DNA of 47,646 nt from Bacteroidales bacterium. GTDB lineage: Bacteria > Bacteroidota > Bacteroidia > Bacteroidales > GCA-2711565. The stretch is from contig JANQLW010000018.1 of NCBI GenBank assembly GCA_028280405.1, positions 1-47,646 of the forward strand. Direction: 5' to 3'. The notes beneath the pieces are model-generated. The model did no database searches. It saw nothing but the letters and a program-made list of their open reading frames with translations, and was not told the DNA's origin. The first letter of the stretch is position 1. Each line of letters starts with the position of its first letter. Positions 1 through 7,772 of this stretch are shown here, in pieces. A program made the translations under genes and the position numbers.

Positions 1-60
1 GTTAATCCCCTGACGGGGAATGGTGTTTTTCATAACGCATATTTTCTATTAATATTTATT

Positions 61-113
61 CCTGCCCGTCCGGCAGGCGGGCCCTAAGGGAAAAATATAT
101 TATTCCAATATGT
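61..113. repeat. GC-rich palindrome plus AT-rich dispersed repeat
   Basis: A GC-rich imperfect palindrome (about 61-84, CCTGCC/GGCAGG core) is followed by an AT-rich tail. Positions 91-113 recur exactly, in inverted orientation, at 28735-28757. Short GC-rich hairpins of this kind are scattered between genes in many Bacteroidota genomes. There is no coding potential. A second GC-rich member of similar type is at 30894-30914. Confidence 0.7.
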
Positions 114-210
114 CTTTGCTTCATAAACAGAGCTTCTTTCTAAAAAACCGCATTTGGATACAAAATGCAATCCATTAATAATAAGCTTATTGCATAAATC
201 TGTCATTGGC

Positions 211-338
211 AACTTGTTTCAGGATCTCCATCCAGTTAGGGAAGTCGGTTATTAAACAGTTCATATCCAAAAGCTATTGTAGAAGTAGCTGTACCTATTA
301 GCTCTAGAAGTAACATCAAGGAGATCCTGAAACAAGTT
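211..338. repeat. Inverted repeat with 19-bp perfect arms
   Basis: Positions 211-229 and 320-338 are perfect reverse complements, separated by 90 bp. The second arm is followed by a further partial copy (TTCAGGATGACATGG). This looks like a dispersed intergenic repeat rather than a gene-specific hairpin. The whole stretch 1-615 contains no gene that I can support. Confidence 0.75.
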
Positions 339-390
339 CAGGATGACATGGGTTACTCATTTACGACTGTCAGTATTTAAACATTACCTC

Positions 391-480
391 TTTGTGAAGC
401 TCTGCGCCTTCTTTGTGCTCTTTGTGTAATAGCCATACCACAGAGTTGCACAGAGAAATCCTGAGTTTCACAGAGCTTCT
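391..480. repeat. CACAGAG-type intergenic repeat
   Basis: Several copies of CACAGAG/CTCTGTG-like words occur here, with GAAGCTCTG (396-404) and CAGAGCTTC (471-479) able to pair. Similar TTCTGTG-rich DNA closes the window after 47575. This is a low-information dispersed repeat family with no evidence of expression. Confidence 0.6.
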
Positions 481-615
481 CAGACAGAGAATACATAAAA
501 TATCTCAAATGAAAAAGATTTCTTAACTTGACACCTATGGAATGTCATCCCTCAACATCATTAACCCCTTCCAATATCTTTTATTCCAAATCAACAATAT
601 CTCGCATAGTTTAAT

Positions 616-623
616 TAAATTTG
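616..623 (+). promoter_or_regulatory. Candidate -7 promoter box TAAATTTG
   Basis: The octamer matches the Bacteroidota sigma-A -7 consensus TAnnTTTG and lies 15-21 nt before the start of the GlmU-like gene. No clear -33 TTTG is seen at the right distance, so the call is moderate. Confidence 0.5.
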
Positions 624-644
624 CCATGACCATAATTAATGTTT

Positions 645-1826
645 ATGAACTATATTTTATTTGATAATTTTCGCCGAAATTACCTTTTACCTTTGACTTT
701 TACTCGCCCGGCCGCTGATATAAGAATAGGAATTCTTACCATTAGGGAAAAATGGGAGAAAATGCTGGAAACTAAAACATCCAGTTTAACTGAAGAATAC
801 TTACAGGAAAAATATCCATTAATCAGTGAGGAAAACAATATTCTTATTAATGGAACCATTATACCTACAATTGAGCTGGTAGAAGAAGTAAAATCTCTAA
901 AAAAGAATGAAGCTTTAGTGTCGGAGAGGGTAATCATTGCAATGCATGTAAATGCCAGCGATATTCAAAAGATAAATACCCCTGATTCAGATGTAAACGA
1001 AATTGAAGCGAACTCTCATTTTATAAAAATCAATAATACCTGGGATGTATTTGCAAAAAATGATGAAGCACTGAGGCTGGATTTTGATTACCTGACAAAA
1101 GGAAGAATTTCTCAAGTACTTTCAAATACTAATACAGCTATTAATCCTGAAGATATTTTTATTGAAGAAGGAGCTAAAATAGAGTGTGCCGTATTAAATG
1201 CTTCGGAAGGCCCAATTTATATTGGTAAGAATGCTGAAGTAATGGAAGGTGCCTTAATCAGAGGTTCATTAGCTTTATGTGAAAAATCAACCATAAAAAT
1301 GGGAGCAAAGATCTACGGATCAACAACGATAGGCCCTGAATGTAAAGTAGGTGGTGAATTAAGCAATGTTGTCATATTCGGATTATCAAATAAAGGCCAT
1401 GAAGGATATTTAGGAAATGCAGTTTTGGGTGAATGGTGTAATATTGGAGCTGATTCAAATAATTCTAATCTAAAGAATACCTATGAAGAAGTGAAGCTCT
1501 GGAGCTATCCTGAGAAAAGATTTATAAAAACAGGCCTGCAATTTTGCGGATTAATTATGGGTGACCATTCTAAATGTGGTATTAATACAATGTTTAATAC
1601 AGGAACTGTAGTTGGCGTAAACGCCAATATTTTTGGAGGTGGTTATCAAAAGAATTTCATTCCTTCCTTTGCATGGGGAATGAATAAAGAAGATAAATTC
1701 AATTTTAAGAAAGCTATGCAAACTGCAGAGGCTGTCATGAAGCGTAGAGGGAGAAAATTAGATGATGTTGAATTGAGAATACTAAAATATATTAACGATT
1801 TATCAGTTGAAGATTCATTTGTTTAA
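645..1826 (+). CDS. GlmU-like putative sugar nucleotidyltransferase
   Basis: This protein resembles the Bacteroidetes GlmU-related family (N-terminal nucleotidyltransferase-like part, C-terminal left-handed beta-helix). The N-terminus carries the family's LLPLTFTRPAADIRIGIL segment near residues 15-32. Roughly residues 160-330 have the regular glycine/isoleucine hexapeptide spacing of a beta-helix (IYIGKNAEVMEGALIRGS; FNTGTVVGVNANIFGGG). By analogy it may transfer a nucleotide to a sugar phosphate or act in UDP-GlcNAc synthesis, in the cytoplasm, but the substrate is not shown by the sequence. The classical G-x-G-T-R-M loop of GlmU is not evident. I chose the second ATG (645) because homologues begin MNYILFD; an in-frame ATG at 639 would add two residues. 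It is probably monocistronic, as 183 bp separate it from lon. Confidence 0.8.
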   Translation: MNYILFDNFRRNYLLPLTFTRPAADIRIGILTIREKWEKMLETKTSSLTEEYLQEKYPLISEENNILINGTIIPTIELVEEVKSLKKNEALVSERVIIAMHVNASDIQKINTPDSDVNEIEANSHFIKINNTWDVFAKNDEALRLDFDYLTKGRISQVLSNTNTAINPEDIFIEEGAKIECAVLNASEGPIYIGKNAEVMEGALIRGSLALCEKSTIKMGAKIYGSTTIGPECKVGGELSNVVIFGLSNKGHEGYLGNAVLGEWCNIGADSNNSNLKNTYEEVKLWSYPEKRFIKTGLQFCGLIMGDHSKCGINTMFNTGTVVGVNANIFGGGYQKNFIPSFAWGMNKEDKFNFKKAMQTAEAVMKRRGRKLDDVELRILKYINDLSVEDSFV

Positions 1827-2009
1827 ATATATGTCATAAAACAAGCTTTGGCATATTAGTTGACTGGTTATCGAGATAATGCATTGTGTTTATGAGAAAT
1901 CGTAAGTATTTCACTGATTAAAAGAATTATAAAAAATTGATAGTTGAATTTGTGCACTGCCATTTGAAGAAGTTGTGACAATTTGGCTTAAGAATTAGAA
2001 AACTTGGAA

Positions 2010-4445
2010 ATGGATATTTTAAATTTTTCAGATATTTTAGAGTCGGATACTGAATTTATACCTTTATTATCTTCGGAAGATGAGGAATTGATGAATGCAG
2101 AGGAACTTCCGGAAGAACTTCCAATACTACCTTTAAGAAATACCGTATTATTCCCGGGAGTCGTGATCCCGATTACAGTAGGAAGGGATAAATCTATTAA
2201 GCTTATTCGTGAAGCTTATAATGGAGACAAGACCATTGGTGTTGTTTCACAAATTGATATTGAAACAGAAGACCCCGGATTGGAAGATTTAAACAGGGTA
2301 GGTACTGTGGCACAAATTATGAAGCTTCTTCAAATGCCGGATGGAAGTACGACTGCGATTATTCAGGGTAAGAAAAGATTTGTATTGCAGGAAATTTTAC
2401 AAACGGAACCATTCATTAGAGCTAAAGTTACTCAGTTTAGTGTAGCTGAAAAAACGCCTGAAGATGAATCATTCAATGCATTAATAGCTTCTCTAAAAGA
2501 TTTGTCTATTCAAATTATTAAGCAATCGCCTAATATTCCAACAGAAGCCAGTTTTGCTATTAAAAATATTGAAAGCCCTGTATTTCTTGTAAATTTTGTT
2601 TCTTCTAATCTGAATGTTGAAATGGAAGAAAAACAGGAGCTTCTTGAAATTCCAGATATTACGGAGAGAGCCAACAAGGTACTTTCTTCACTTACAAAAG
2701 AACTTCAGGTACTGGAATTGAAAAACCAAATTCAGAAAAAAGTTAAAGTTGACCTGGATAAACAACAAAGAGATTATTTGCTAAATCAACAACTTAAAAC
2801 GATACAGGAAGAATTAGGTGATAATCCTCATGAACAGGAGATTAATGAGCTGAGAGAAAAAGCAGCTAATAAAAAGTGGAATGAGCAGACAGCTCAAGCT
2901 TTTGGCAAAGAATTAAAAAAACTTCAGCGAATGAATCCTCAGGCTGCTGAATATTCAATTCAATTGAATTATCTGGACATTCTTGTAGAACTTCCATGGA
3001 ATGAATTTACGGAAGATAATTTTGATCTGGACCATGCACAAAAAATATTGGATGAAGATCATTACGGGCTGGAAAAAATTAAAGATAGAATTATTGAGCA
3101 TCTTGCAGTGATAAAACTGAAAAATGATTTAAAATCTCCTATTATTTGTTTAGTAGGCCCTCCGGGAGTTGGTAAAACTTCTTTAGGAAAATCTATAGCC
3201 AGAGCTATTGGCCGAAAATATATAAGAATGTCTTTGGGAGGTGTGCGTGATGAATCCGAACTGCGTGGCCATCGTAAAACATACATAGGGGCAATGCCTG
3301 GTAGAATTATTCAAAGCTTGCGTAAAGTAAATTCATCTAACCCGGTTTGTGTTTTAGATGAAATTGATAAGGTGAGCGGAAATAATGTACAGGGTGATCC
3401 TCAGGCAGCTTTACTTGAAATCCTTGATCCGGAACAAAATATTTCTTTCTACGATAACTATCTTGAACTGGATTATGATTTGTCAAAAGTAATGTTTATT
3501 GCTACAGCAAATACGCTTAGTACAATTCATCCGGCATTAAGAGATCGAATGGAAATCATTGATTTAAGTGGATATCTGATTGAGGAAAAACTGGAAATTG
3601 CAAAAAGACACCTCTTACCTAAACAGTTAAAAGAGCATGGTGTTAAAAAAACTCAGCTAAGCTTTCCTAAGAAAATTCTTGAAAAAATAATTGATGATTA
3701 TACACGGGAATCTGGTGTGCGAGGTTTAGAAAAAAATATTGCTAAAATAATCCGTAACAAGGCTAAATATATTGTTATGGAAAAAGAGTTTGATAAAAAA
3801 CTTTCTGAAGCTGATCTTGAAGATATATTAGGTATTCCTCGTTTCCAAAGAGATAGATACATCAATAATGATGTTGCCGGAGTGGTTACAGGGCTTGCCT
3901 GGACAACAGTAGGAGGAGAGATTCTATTTGTAGAAGCCAGCCTGAGCAGGGGGAAAGGAAATTTAACATTAACCGGAAATTTAGGAGATGTTATGAAGGA
4001 GTCTGCGAGTTTGGCTTATGAATATTTGAAATCACATTCTCATATACTTGGAATTGATTCCGATGTGTTCAACAAATGGAATATTCATATACATGTTCCT
4101 GAAGGAGCAACTCCTAAAGATGGCCCATCGGCTGGAATTACTATGTTTACAGCCTTGGCTTCCGTATATACACAACGAAAAGTAAAATCAGGCTTAGCTA
4201 TGACCGGCGAAATAACATTGAGAGGAAAAGTATTACCTGTAGGTGGAATCAAAGAAAAAATACTTGCTGCTAAACGATCAAAAATAAAAGATATCATTTT
4301 ATCATCTGAAAATAAAAAAGATATAGTGGATATAAAGGAAGACTATATTAAAGGCTTGAATTTCCATTATGTTGATAAAATGATTGATATTATTCAGATT
4401 TCTTTATTGAAAAATAAAGTAGATGATCCTTTGGTGTTGAACTAA
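2010..4445 (+). CDS. lon: ATP-dependent Lon protease
   Basis: Lon is a cytoplasmic AAA+ serine protease that degrades misfolded and regulatory proteins. The order is canonical: N-terminal LON domain (LPILPLRNTVLFPGVVIPI near residue 35), coiled-coil helical region, AAA+ domain with Walker A GPPGVGKT at 383-390 and Walker B VCVLDEIDK, then a C-terminal protease domain with nucleophile S707 in PKDGPSAG and the partner lysine K750 in GGIKEK. The length of 811 aa is normal for LonA. An in-frame TTG lies at 2004, but the ATG at 2010 is preferred. It stands alone; the 183 bp upstream show no clear TAnnTTTG box, so a stress-type promoter is possible but not demonstrated. A long inverted repeat follows the stop. 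Confidence 0.97.
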   Translation: MDILNFSDILESDTEFIPLLSSEDEELMNAEELPEELPILPLRNTVLFPGVVIPITVGRDKSIKLIREAYNGDKTIGVVSQIDIETEDPGLEDLNRVGTVAQIMKLLQMPDGSTTAIIQGKKRFVLQEILQTEPFIRAKVTQFSVAEKTPEDESFNALIASLKDLSIQIIKQSPNIPTEASFAIKNIESPVFLVNFVSSNLNVEMEEKQELLEIPDITERANKVLSSLTKELQVLELKNQIQKKVKVDLDKQQRDYLLNQQLKTIQEELGDNPHEQEINELREKAANKKWNEQTAQAFGKELKKLQRMNPQAAEYSIQLNYLDILVELPWNEFTEDNFDLDHAQKILDEDHYGLEKIKDRIIEHLAVIKLKNDLKSPIICLVGPPGVGKTSLGKSIARAIGRKYIRMSLGGVRDESELRGHRKTYIGAMPGRIIQSLRKVNSSNPVCVLDEIDKVSGNNVQGDPQAALLEILDPEQNISFYDNYLELDYDLSKVMFIATANTLSTIHPALRDRMEIIDLSGYLIEEKLEIAKRHLLPKQLKEHGVKKTQLSFPKKILEKIIDDYTRESGVRGLEKNIAKIIRNKAKYIVMEKEFDKKLSEADLEDILGIPRFQRDRYINNDVAGVVTGLAWTTVGGEILFVEASLSRGKGNLTLTGNLGDVMKESASLAYEYLKSHSHILGIDSDVFNKWNIHIHVPEGATPKDGPSAGITMFTALASVYTQRKVKSGLAMTGEITLRGKVLPVGGIKEKILAAKRSKIKDIILSSENKKDIVDIKEDYIKGLNFHYVDKMIDIIQISLLKNKVDDPLVLN

Positions 4446-4479
4446 ATTCAAATTTAAATATTTTGAAGAGGCTTCTAAA

Positions 4480-4610
4480 AAGTGTTAAAAAATTGATTTT
4501 TAGTCAGGGCGGGAATACTTAATTGATTAAATAGATGTATTTTATCTTTTGAAGAATTTTGTAAGTAAATTCATACCCTGACTTTTTGGACTGCCTATTT
4601 TTTAACACTT
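4480..4610. repeat. Nested long inverted repeat downstream of lon
   Basis: Outer 14-bp arms (4480-4493 and 4597-4610) are perfect reverse complements. Inner 8-bp arms AGTCAGGG (4502-4509) and CCCTGACT (4576-4583) nest inside them. The 131-bp unit could fold into a large hairpin. It contains no ORF. It may act as a terminator-like barrier for lon or be a MITE-like remnant; no target duplication is obvious. Confidence 0.65.
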
Positions 4611-4641
4611 GATAACACTATTTTAACACTACTTTAACTTT
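4604..4641 (+). promoter_or_regulatory. Helically phased AACACT direct repeats
   Basis: AACACT occurs at 4604, 4614 and 4625, with a degenerate AACTTT at 4636, giving steps of 10, 11 and 11 bp. The array ends about 20 bp before the -7 box at 4660. Same-face direct repeats at this position are typical of activator sites; the binding protein is unknown. Confidence 0.5.
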
Positions 4642-4659
4642 ATGCAGCTTTTCATGAAT

Positions 4660-4667
4660 TAGTTTTG
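4660..4667 (+). promoter_or_regulatory. -7 promoter box TAGTTTTG
   Basis: This is an exact match to TAnnTTTG, 22 nt before the ATG at 4690. It supports expression of the small gene that follows. Confidence 0.6.
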
Positions 4668-4689
4668 TATAAAACAACACACTAAAATC

Positions 4690-5034
4690 ATGGAAACCAT
4701 TATCAATAGTTTAAAGGTTTTATTCAAAACGGCTACCGTTATTTACGCAATGTATTCAGGAGTTGACTTAAATTCATCTGACTTGAAGGAAATAAAAAAG
4801 GATAGCTCTTTAAAAAAAATTATTCTGCCTGCTAAAATGAAAATGATAAACGGTTCTAATAATGTAATTCAGATCAATGAAGTTCAGCATGGTCCATATT
4901 TAAAACCCATGAAATCTTATAAAAAAAATGTTTTAATTAATGCTGAAATGAAAAGAATGAAACCAGTGAAAAGCTTTTTAGTTAGTGAAAATAAAATGAT
5001 TTCCCATAAAAAGGTTTTATTGTCATTAGGATAA
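4690..5034 (+). CDS. Small basic protein of unknown function
   Basis: I do not recognise this 114-aa protein. It is lysine-rich and has a hydrophobic N-terminal stretch (about residues 8-25, LKVLFKTATVIYAMYSG) that could be an uncleaved signal or a single membrane-associated helix. No catalytic motif is visible. Reality is supported by a consensus -7 box at 4660-4667, a phased direct-repeat array before it, and a clean ATG. It ends one base before the end of the convergent gene at 5036, so the two share a terminator region with no spacer. Confidence 0.6.
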   Translation: METIINSLKVLFKTATVIYAMYSGVDLNSSDLKEIKKDSSLKKIILPAKMKMINGSNNVIQINEVQHGPYLKPMKSYKKNVLINAEMKRMKPVKSFLVSENKMISHKKVLLSLG

Positions 5035-5035
5035 G

Positions 5036-5323
5036 TTAATACTCTTCCTCCATCTCGTCTTTCATATCATCATCTTTTACTTCATCAAAATCATCTTTTT
5101 CTTCTTCTTTTTCAAGTTCACTCAGAGAATCAATTTTGACGTCTACTTTGACTAAATATGAGAATTTATCATCTTCAACTGTAATGGCATAAAAATAATC
5201 TCCATTACCTTTATCCACTTTAAAAATATGGTTCTTCCATCCATCCGGGTATCTCTCATTTACTGCTTCTAAAGCTTCAGGAGAGAGTTTTTCAAAACTT
5301 GTTAATTTTTTAATTTTAGTCAT
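5036..5323 (-). CDS. Conserved hypothetical protein with acidic tail
   Basis: This 95-aa protein looks like a short conserved Bacteroidota family that I cannot name. Residues 1-70 form a compact mixed region (SFEKLSPEALEAVNERYPDGW, then FYAITVEDDKFSYLVKVDV, probably beta strands). Residues 70-95 are almost entirely Glu/Asp with few other residues. It has no signal peptide, so it is presumably cytoplasmic. It lies downstream of, and on the same strand as, the MarR gene with a 70-bp gap that contains a perfect palindrome. Function is unknown; a role in dehalogenation is not implied by the sequence. Confidence 0.7.
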   Translation of the reverse strand: MTKIKKLTSFEKLSPEALEAVNERYPDGWKNHIFKVDKGNGDYFYAITVEDDKFSYLVKVDVKIDSLSELEKEEEKDDFDEVKDDDMKDEMEEEY

Positions 5324-5362
5324 CTCTATAGAACAATATTATGCTGCAAAATAAATCAAGTT

Positions 5363-5376
5363 TTTCAAATTTGAAA
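5363..5376. promoter_or_regulatory. Perfect 14-bp palindrome TTTCAAATTTGAAA
   Basis: The palindrome sits in the 70-bp gap upstream of the minus-strand acidic protein and just downstream of the MarR stop. It may be an operator or may contribute a -33 TTTG on the minus strand; a degenerate -7 (ATTTTG) follows on that strand. Confidence 0.4.
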
Positions 5377-5393
5377 GTAAAAATTTCTGAAAA

Positions 5394-5822
5394 TTAAATT
5401 TTTTTTAAAATTTTTTTTAATAGTAATACGAGTTCCATGAGCTCCTCTCTGCTTAGACTACTGCATGACTCATCTAAATAGGCTTCCACGATAGGAAGTA
5501 ATTTGTGATAGTGATCTATTCCATGCTGGGTAATGCTTACTTCATTATAGCGCTTATCTAAAATTAGAATCCTTCTATAGACTAAACCTTGTAGTTCCAT
5601 ACGGTCTACCAGACGTTTGGTGAAAACTTTATTCCTTCGTATAATTCCTGATAGTTTAATTTGTGTTTGCGGACCTTCATTCATTAGGTATGATAAAACT
5701 GTCCATTCCAGTGGACTAAATTCAAAGTTGTTCTCTTTGAACTTTGCTGTTAATCCTTTTCCAAGTTTATTTGAAACCTCGGCAGTCAATTTACCAAGTG
5801 AATCTTCAAAACGATATTTCAT
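5394..5822 (-). CDS. MarR-family regulator, divergent from rdhA
   Basis: This 142-aa protein has the MarR winged-helix layout: a dimerisation helix at the N-terminus, a helix-turn-helix around residues 35-75 (FSPLEWTVLSYLMNEGPQTQIKLSGIIRRNKVFTKRLVDRMELQGLV), a wing (RILILDKRYNEVSITQHG), and C-terminal dimer helices. It is divergently transcribed from the reductive dehalogenase operon across 163 bp that contain a 7+7 inverted repeat. In Dehalococcoides, MarR-type regulators (RdhR) flank and control rdhA genes. By that analogy this protein probably represses or senses substrate for the neighbouring operon. The ligand cannot be predicted. The coding end is A/T-rich with a run of lysines, as often seen in MarR C-termini. 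Confidence 0.85.
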   Translation of the reverse strand: MKYRFEDSLGKLTAEVSNKLGKGLTAKFKENNFEFSPLEWTVLSYLMNEGPQTQIKLSGIIRRNKVFTKRLVDRMELQGLVYRRILILDKRYNEVSITQHGIDHYHKLLPIVEAYLDESCSSLSREELMELVLLLKKILKKI

Positions 5823-5880
5823 AATACACTTGTGATTTTATAGTTTTTAAGCTTAAGACAATAAAAGTAAAAGTTTATGA

Positions 5881-5899
5881 ATTTAGATTACTTCTAAAT
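5881..5899. promoter_or_regulatory. Candidate MarR operator ATTTAGA-N5-TCTAAAT
   Basis: Perfect 7-bp arms are separated by 5 bp, giving a 19-bp palindrome of the size MarR dimers usually bind. It lies 35 bp upstream of the rdhA -7 box and between the two divergent genes. A second short palindrome, TTAAGCTTAA (5847-5856), lies nearer the marR start. Confidence 0.5.
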
Positions 5900-5933
5900 A
5901 CCAAATATTTTTTTATTTAGTTTCATTTGTAAC

Positions 5934-5941
5934 TATATTTG
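5934..5941 (+). promoter_or_regulatory. -7 promoter box TATATTTG for rdhA
   Basis: This exact TAnnTTTG match lies 44 nt before the rdhA ATG. No strong -33 box is seen, which would fit a promoter that depends on a regulator. Confidence 0.55.
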
Positions 5942-5985
5942 TTAGTACTTTACGCTGATTATAACCTAATTAAGATCTTTCACTT

Positions 5986-7449
5986 ATGAAAAAAGAGAAA
6001 AAAACACCGGACTTAAACCGAAGGGATTTTTTAAAACTTGGAGGTTTGGCAAGTGCCGGTATCAGTCTTGCAGGAATTGCCGGAGCCGGCTTAGCTGCCG
6101 GGAAAGATACAGATAGTTATACAGGCTGGGAAAGATATACACATGGTGACGGCCAATTTTTTAACAGAAAGCCATTTGAAGTTGATCAGGCTCCTACGAT
6201 TAAAAAAGTAGCTGAAAGCAGAAGAATAAATGCAGCTGAACAATTATTTTACCGTTTGAGGATCGCCATGCCTTTTATGCGGGGAATCAAACCTCAAAGC
6301 GAGATGCCTAAAGAATTAGTTGATTTTTATAAGGAACATCCGAATGATGTTGAAGACATGAAAGCCGCTTTTAAGGCAGGACAGGAGCAGCGAAAAAACT
6401 GGGAGAAGTATAAGGATAGATACATCATCGCAGATGCCTGGAGTGAAGCCCATTCAAAATCGATGAGAGATTTCCCTAAAAGGCCTGTGGGTAAACCGGA
6501 AGAATCTGATTTTAAAAATGTAAATCCGGATACAGTAAAGTTTAAAAGCCCCAAGCACGCTTCCGGATTAATGAAAAAGATAGCACATTCTTTTGGGGCA
6601 ACTCTGGTAGGTTTTTGTAAACTAAATCCTGATTTTGTTTATCAAGGAAGGCTAAGAGGCGTTGGAACTACAAAGTTCGATGTTCCGGAACACTGGAAAA
6701 ACTGTATTGTTGTTGCTAGCCCTCATGAATGGGATGGATTATATGCGAATCCTACTTATGGAACCTCTTATGATGCATACGCCAGAGAATGCGTAATTGC
6801 CGGCAAACTCGAAATTTTTTTACGCCACTTAGGCTATTCTGCCAGAGCACATGTACCGGGAAATTCTTATGATTTGGCTGTTGTTCCTATTGCTATTGAA
6901 GCTGGTTTGGGAGAATTAGGAAGGAATAGTGTAGTGATTACACCTGAACTAGGATCAAATGCACGTTTGGCGGTGGTAACTACAGACCTTGACCTGGAAC
7001 CTGATAAGCCCATAGATATCGGAGTAAAAGAATTCTGTGAAAAATGTAAAATTTGTGCTGATCAATGCCCAAGTGGTTCTATCAGCTTTGATAATAAGCC
7101 AACAAAGGTTATTCGGGGGTATAAAAGATGGTATACGGAAGATACCAGATGTTTTGGTGTCTGGAATTCAGTGGCTGCGAGCCACGCTCGTGGTTGTAGA
7201 ATTTGTATAGCTGTTTGTCCTTATTCAAGAAAAAATAACTGGATACATACGATTGCCAGAGAGGTTGACCCGAGAGACCCCACAGGCATATTTTCAAGTG
7301 CATTATTAGCTATGCAAAAAGGATTATTTGAATATCCTGAAAAAGCGGAGGAATATTTACCTCCTCCAAATGGTAATAATAAAACATATCATAATGCACC
7401 TGACTGGCTTAAAACTGAAGAATGGTGTGATGTTGATATTGACTGGTAA
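5986..7449 (+). CDS. rdhA: Reductive dehalogenase catalytic subunit (RdhA family)
   Basis: RdhA enzymes are corrinoid and iron-sulfur proteins that remove halogen from organohalides, usually as terminal reductases outside the cytoplasmic membrane. A twin-arginine signal (NRRDFLK, residues 11-17) precedes a hydrophobic segment ending near residue 38, so Tat export is expected. The dehalogenase core spans about residues 190-345. Two [4Fe-4S] motifs follow: C351-x2-C354-x2-C357-x3-C361-P, and C389 followed by C404-x2-C407-x3-C411-P, the spacing of RdhA rather than of QueG. Tyr262/Tyr265 and Arg327 are candidates for active-site residues by position relative to the first cluster. At 487 aa it matches respiratory RdhA length, and it lies with rdhB- and rdhC-like genes and a divergent MarR. 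The substrate is unknown. Alternative: a non-respiratory exported dehalogenase. Confidence 0.9.
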   Translation: MKKEKKTPDLNRRDFLKLGGLASAGISLAGIAGAGLAAGKDTDSYTGWERYTHGDGQFFNRKPFEVDQAPTIKKVAESRRINAAEQLFYRLRIAMPFMRGIKPQSEMPKELVDFYKEHPNDVEDMKAAFKAGQEQRKNWEKYKDRYIIADAWSEAHSKSMRDFPKRPVGKPEESDFKNVNPDTVKFKSPKHASGLMKKIAHSFGATLVGFCKLNPDFVYQGRLRGVGTTKFDVPEHWKNCIVVASPHEWDGLYANPTYGTSYDAYARECVIAGKLEIFLRHLGYSARAHVPGNSYDLAVVPIAIEAGLGELGRNSVVITPELGSNARLAVVTTDLDLEPDKPIDIGVKEFCEKCKICADQCPSGSISFDNKPTKVIRGYKRWYTEDTRCFGVWNSVAASHARGCRICIAVCPYSRKNNWIHTIAREVDPRDPTGIFSSALLAMQKGLFEYPEKAEEYLPPPNGNNKTYHNAPDWLKTEEWCDVDIDW

Positions 7450-7466
7450 TTAAATAGTTTTGATAT

Positions 7467-7769
7467 ATGTTTCCACATTCTACGATATTAGGACCGTTAT
7501 TCTGGATCATTATGGGTGCATTATTTGTATTCATGTTTTATGGTGCAAAAATATGGTTTGAAGATTTAAGCATTAAAATGAACAAGAGGAAATGGATACT
7601 GGTCTTTGTATTCTTTCTGATTCTTTACGGCTCTATTGGAGGAGGTTTTACTCTTATTGGAGAAAATGAACATAGAGCAGGATACTATTTCATGGGAATA
7701 GGAGGGGTTGTTAGTATTATTTTAGGAGTCGGAATTTGGAGGTATCTATTGTCTTCAAGAACAAAATAA
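7467..7769 (+). CDS. Small three-TM protein, RdhB-like membrane anchor
   Basis: This 100-aa protein has three predicted membrane helices (about residues 8-26, 42-62 and 71-92) and an ENEHRAGYYF segment before the third. A small three-helix protein directly after rdhA is the position and size of RdhB, which anchors RdhA to the outer face of the membrane. A glutamate in an extracytoplasmic loop is typical of RdhB and is present here (GENE). Sequence identity alone is weak, so the call rests on topology and context. It begins 17 bp after rdhA and ends 3 bp before the next gene. Confidence 0.75.
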   Translation: MFPHSTILGPLFWIIMGALFVFMFYGAKIWFEDLSIKMNKRKWILVFVFFLILYGSIGGGFTLIGENEHRAGYYFMGIGGVVSIILGVGIWRYLLSSRTK

Positions 7770-7772
7770 TTT

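Noticed and set aside
4480..4610. Insertion sequence
   Set aside because: There is no transposase and no clear target duplication, so only an inverted repeat or MITE-like remnant can be claimed.
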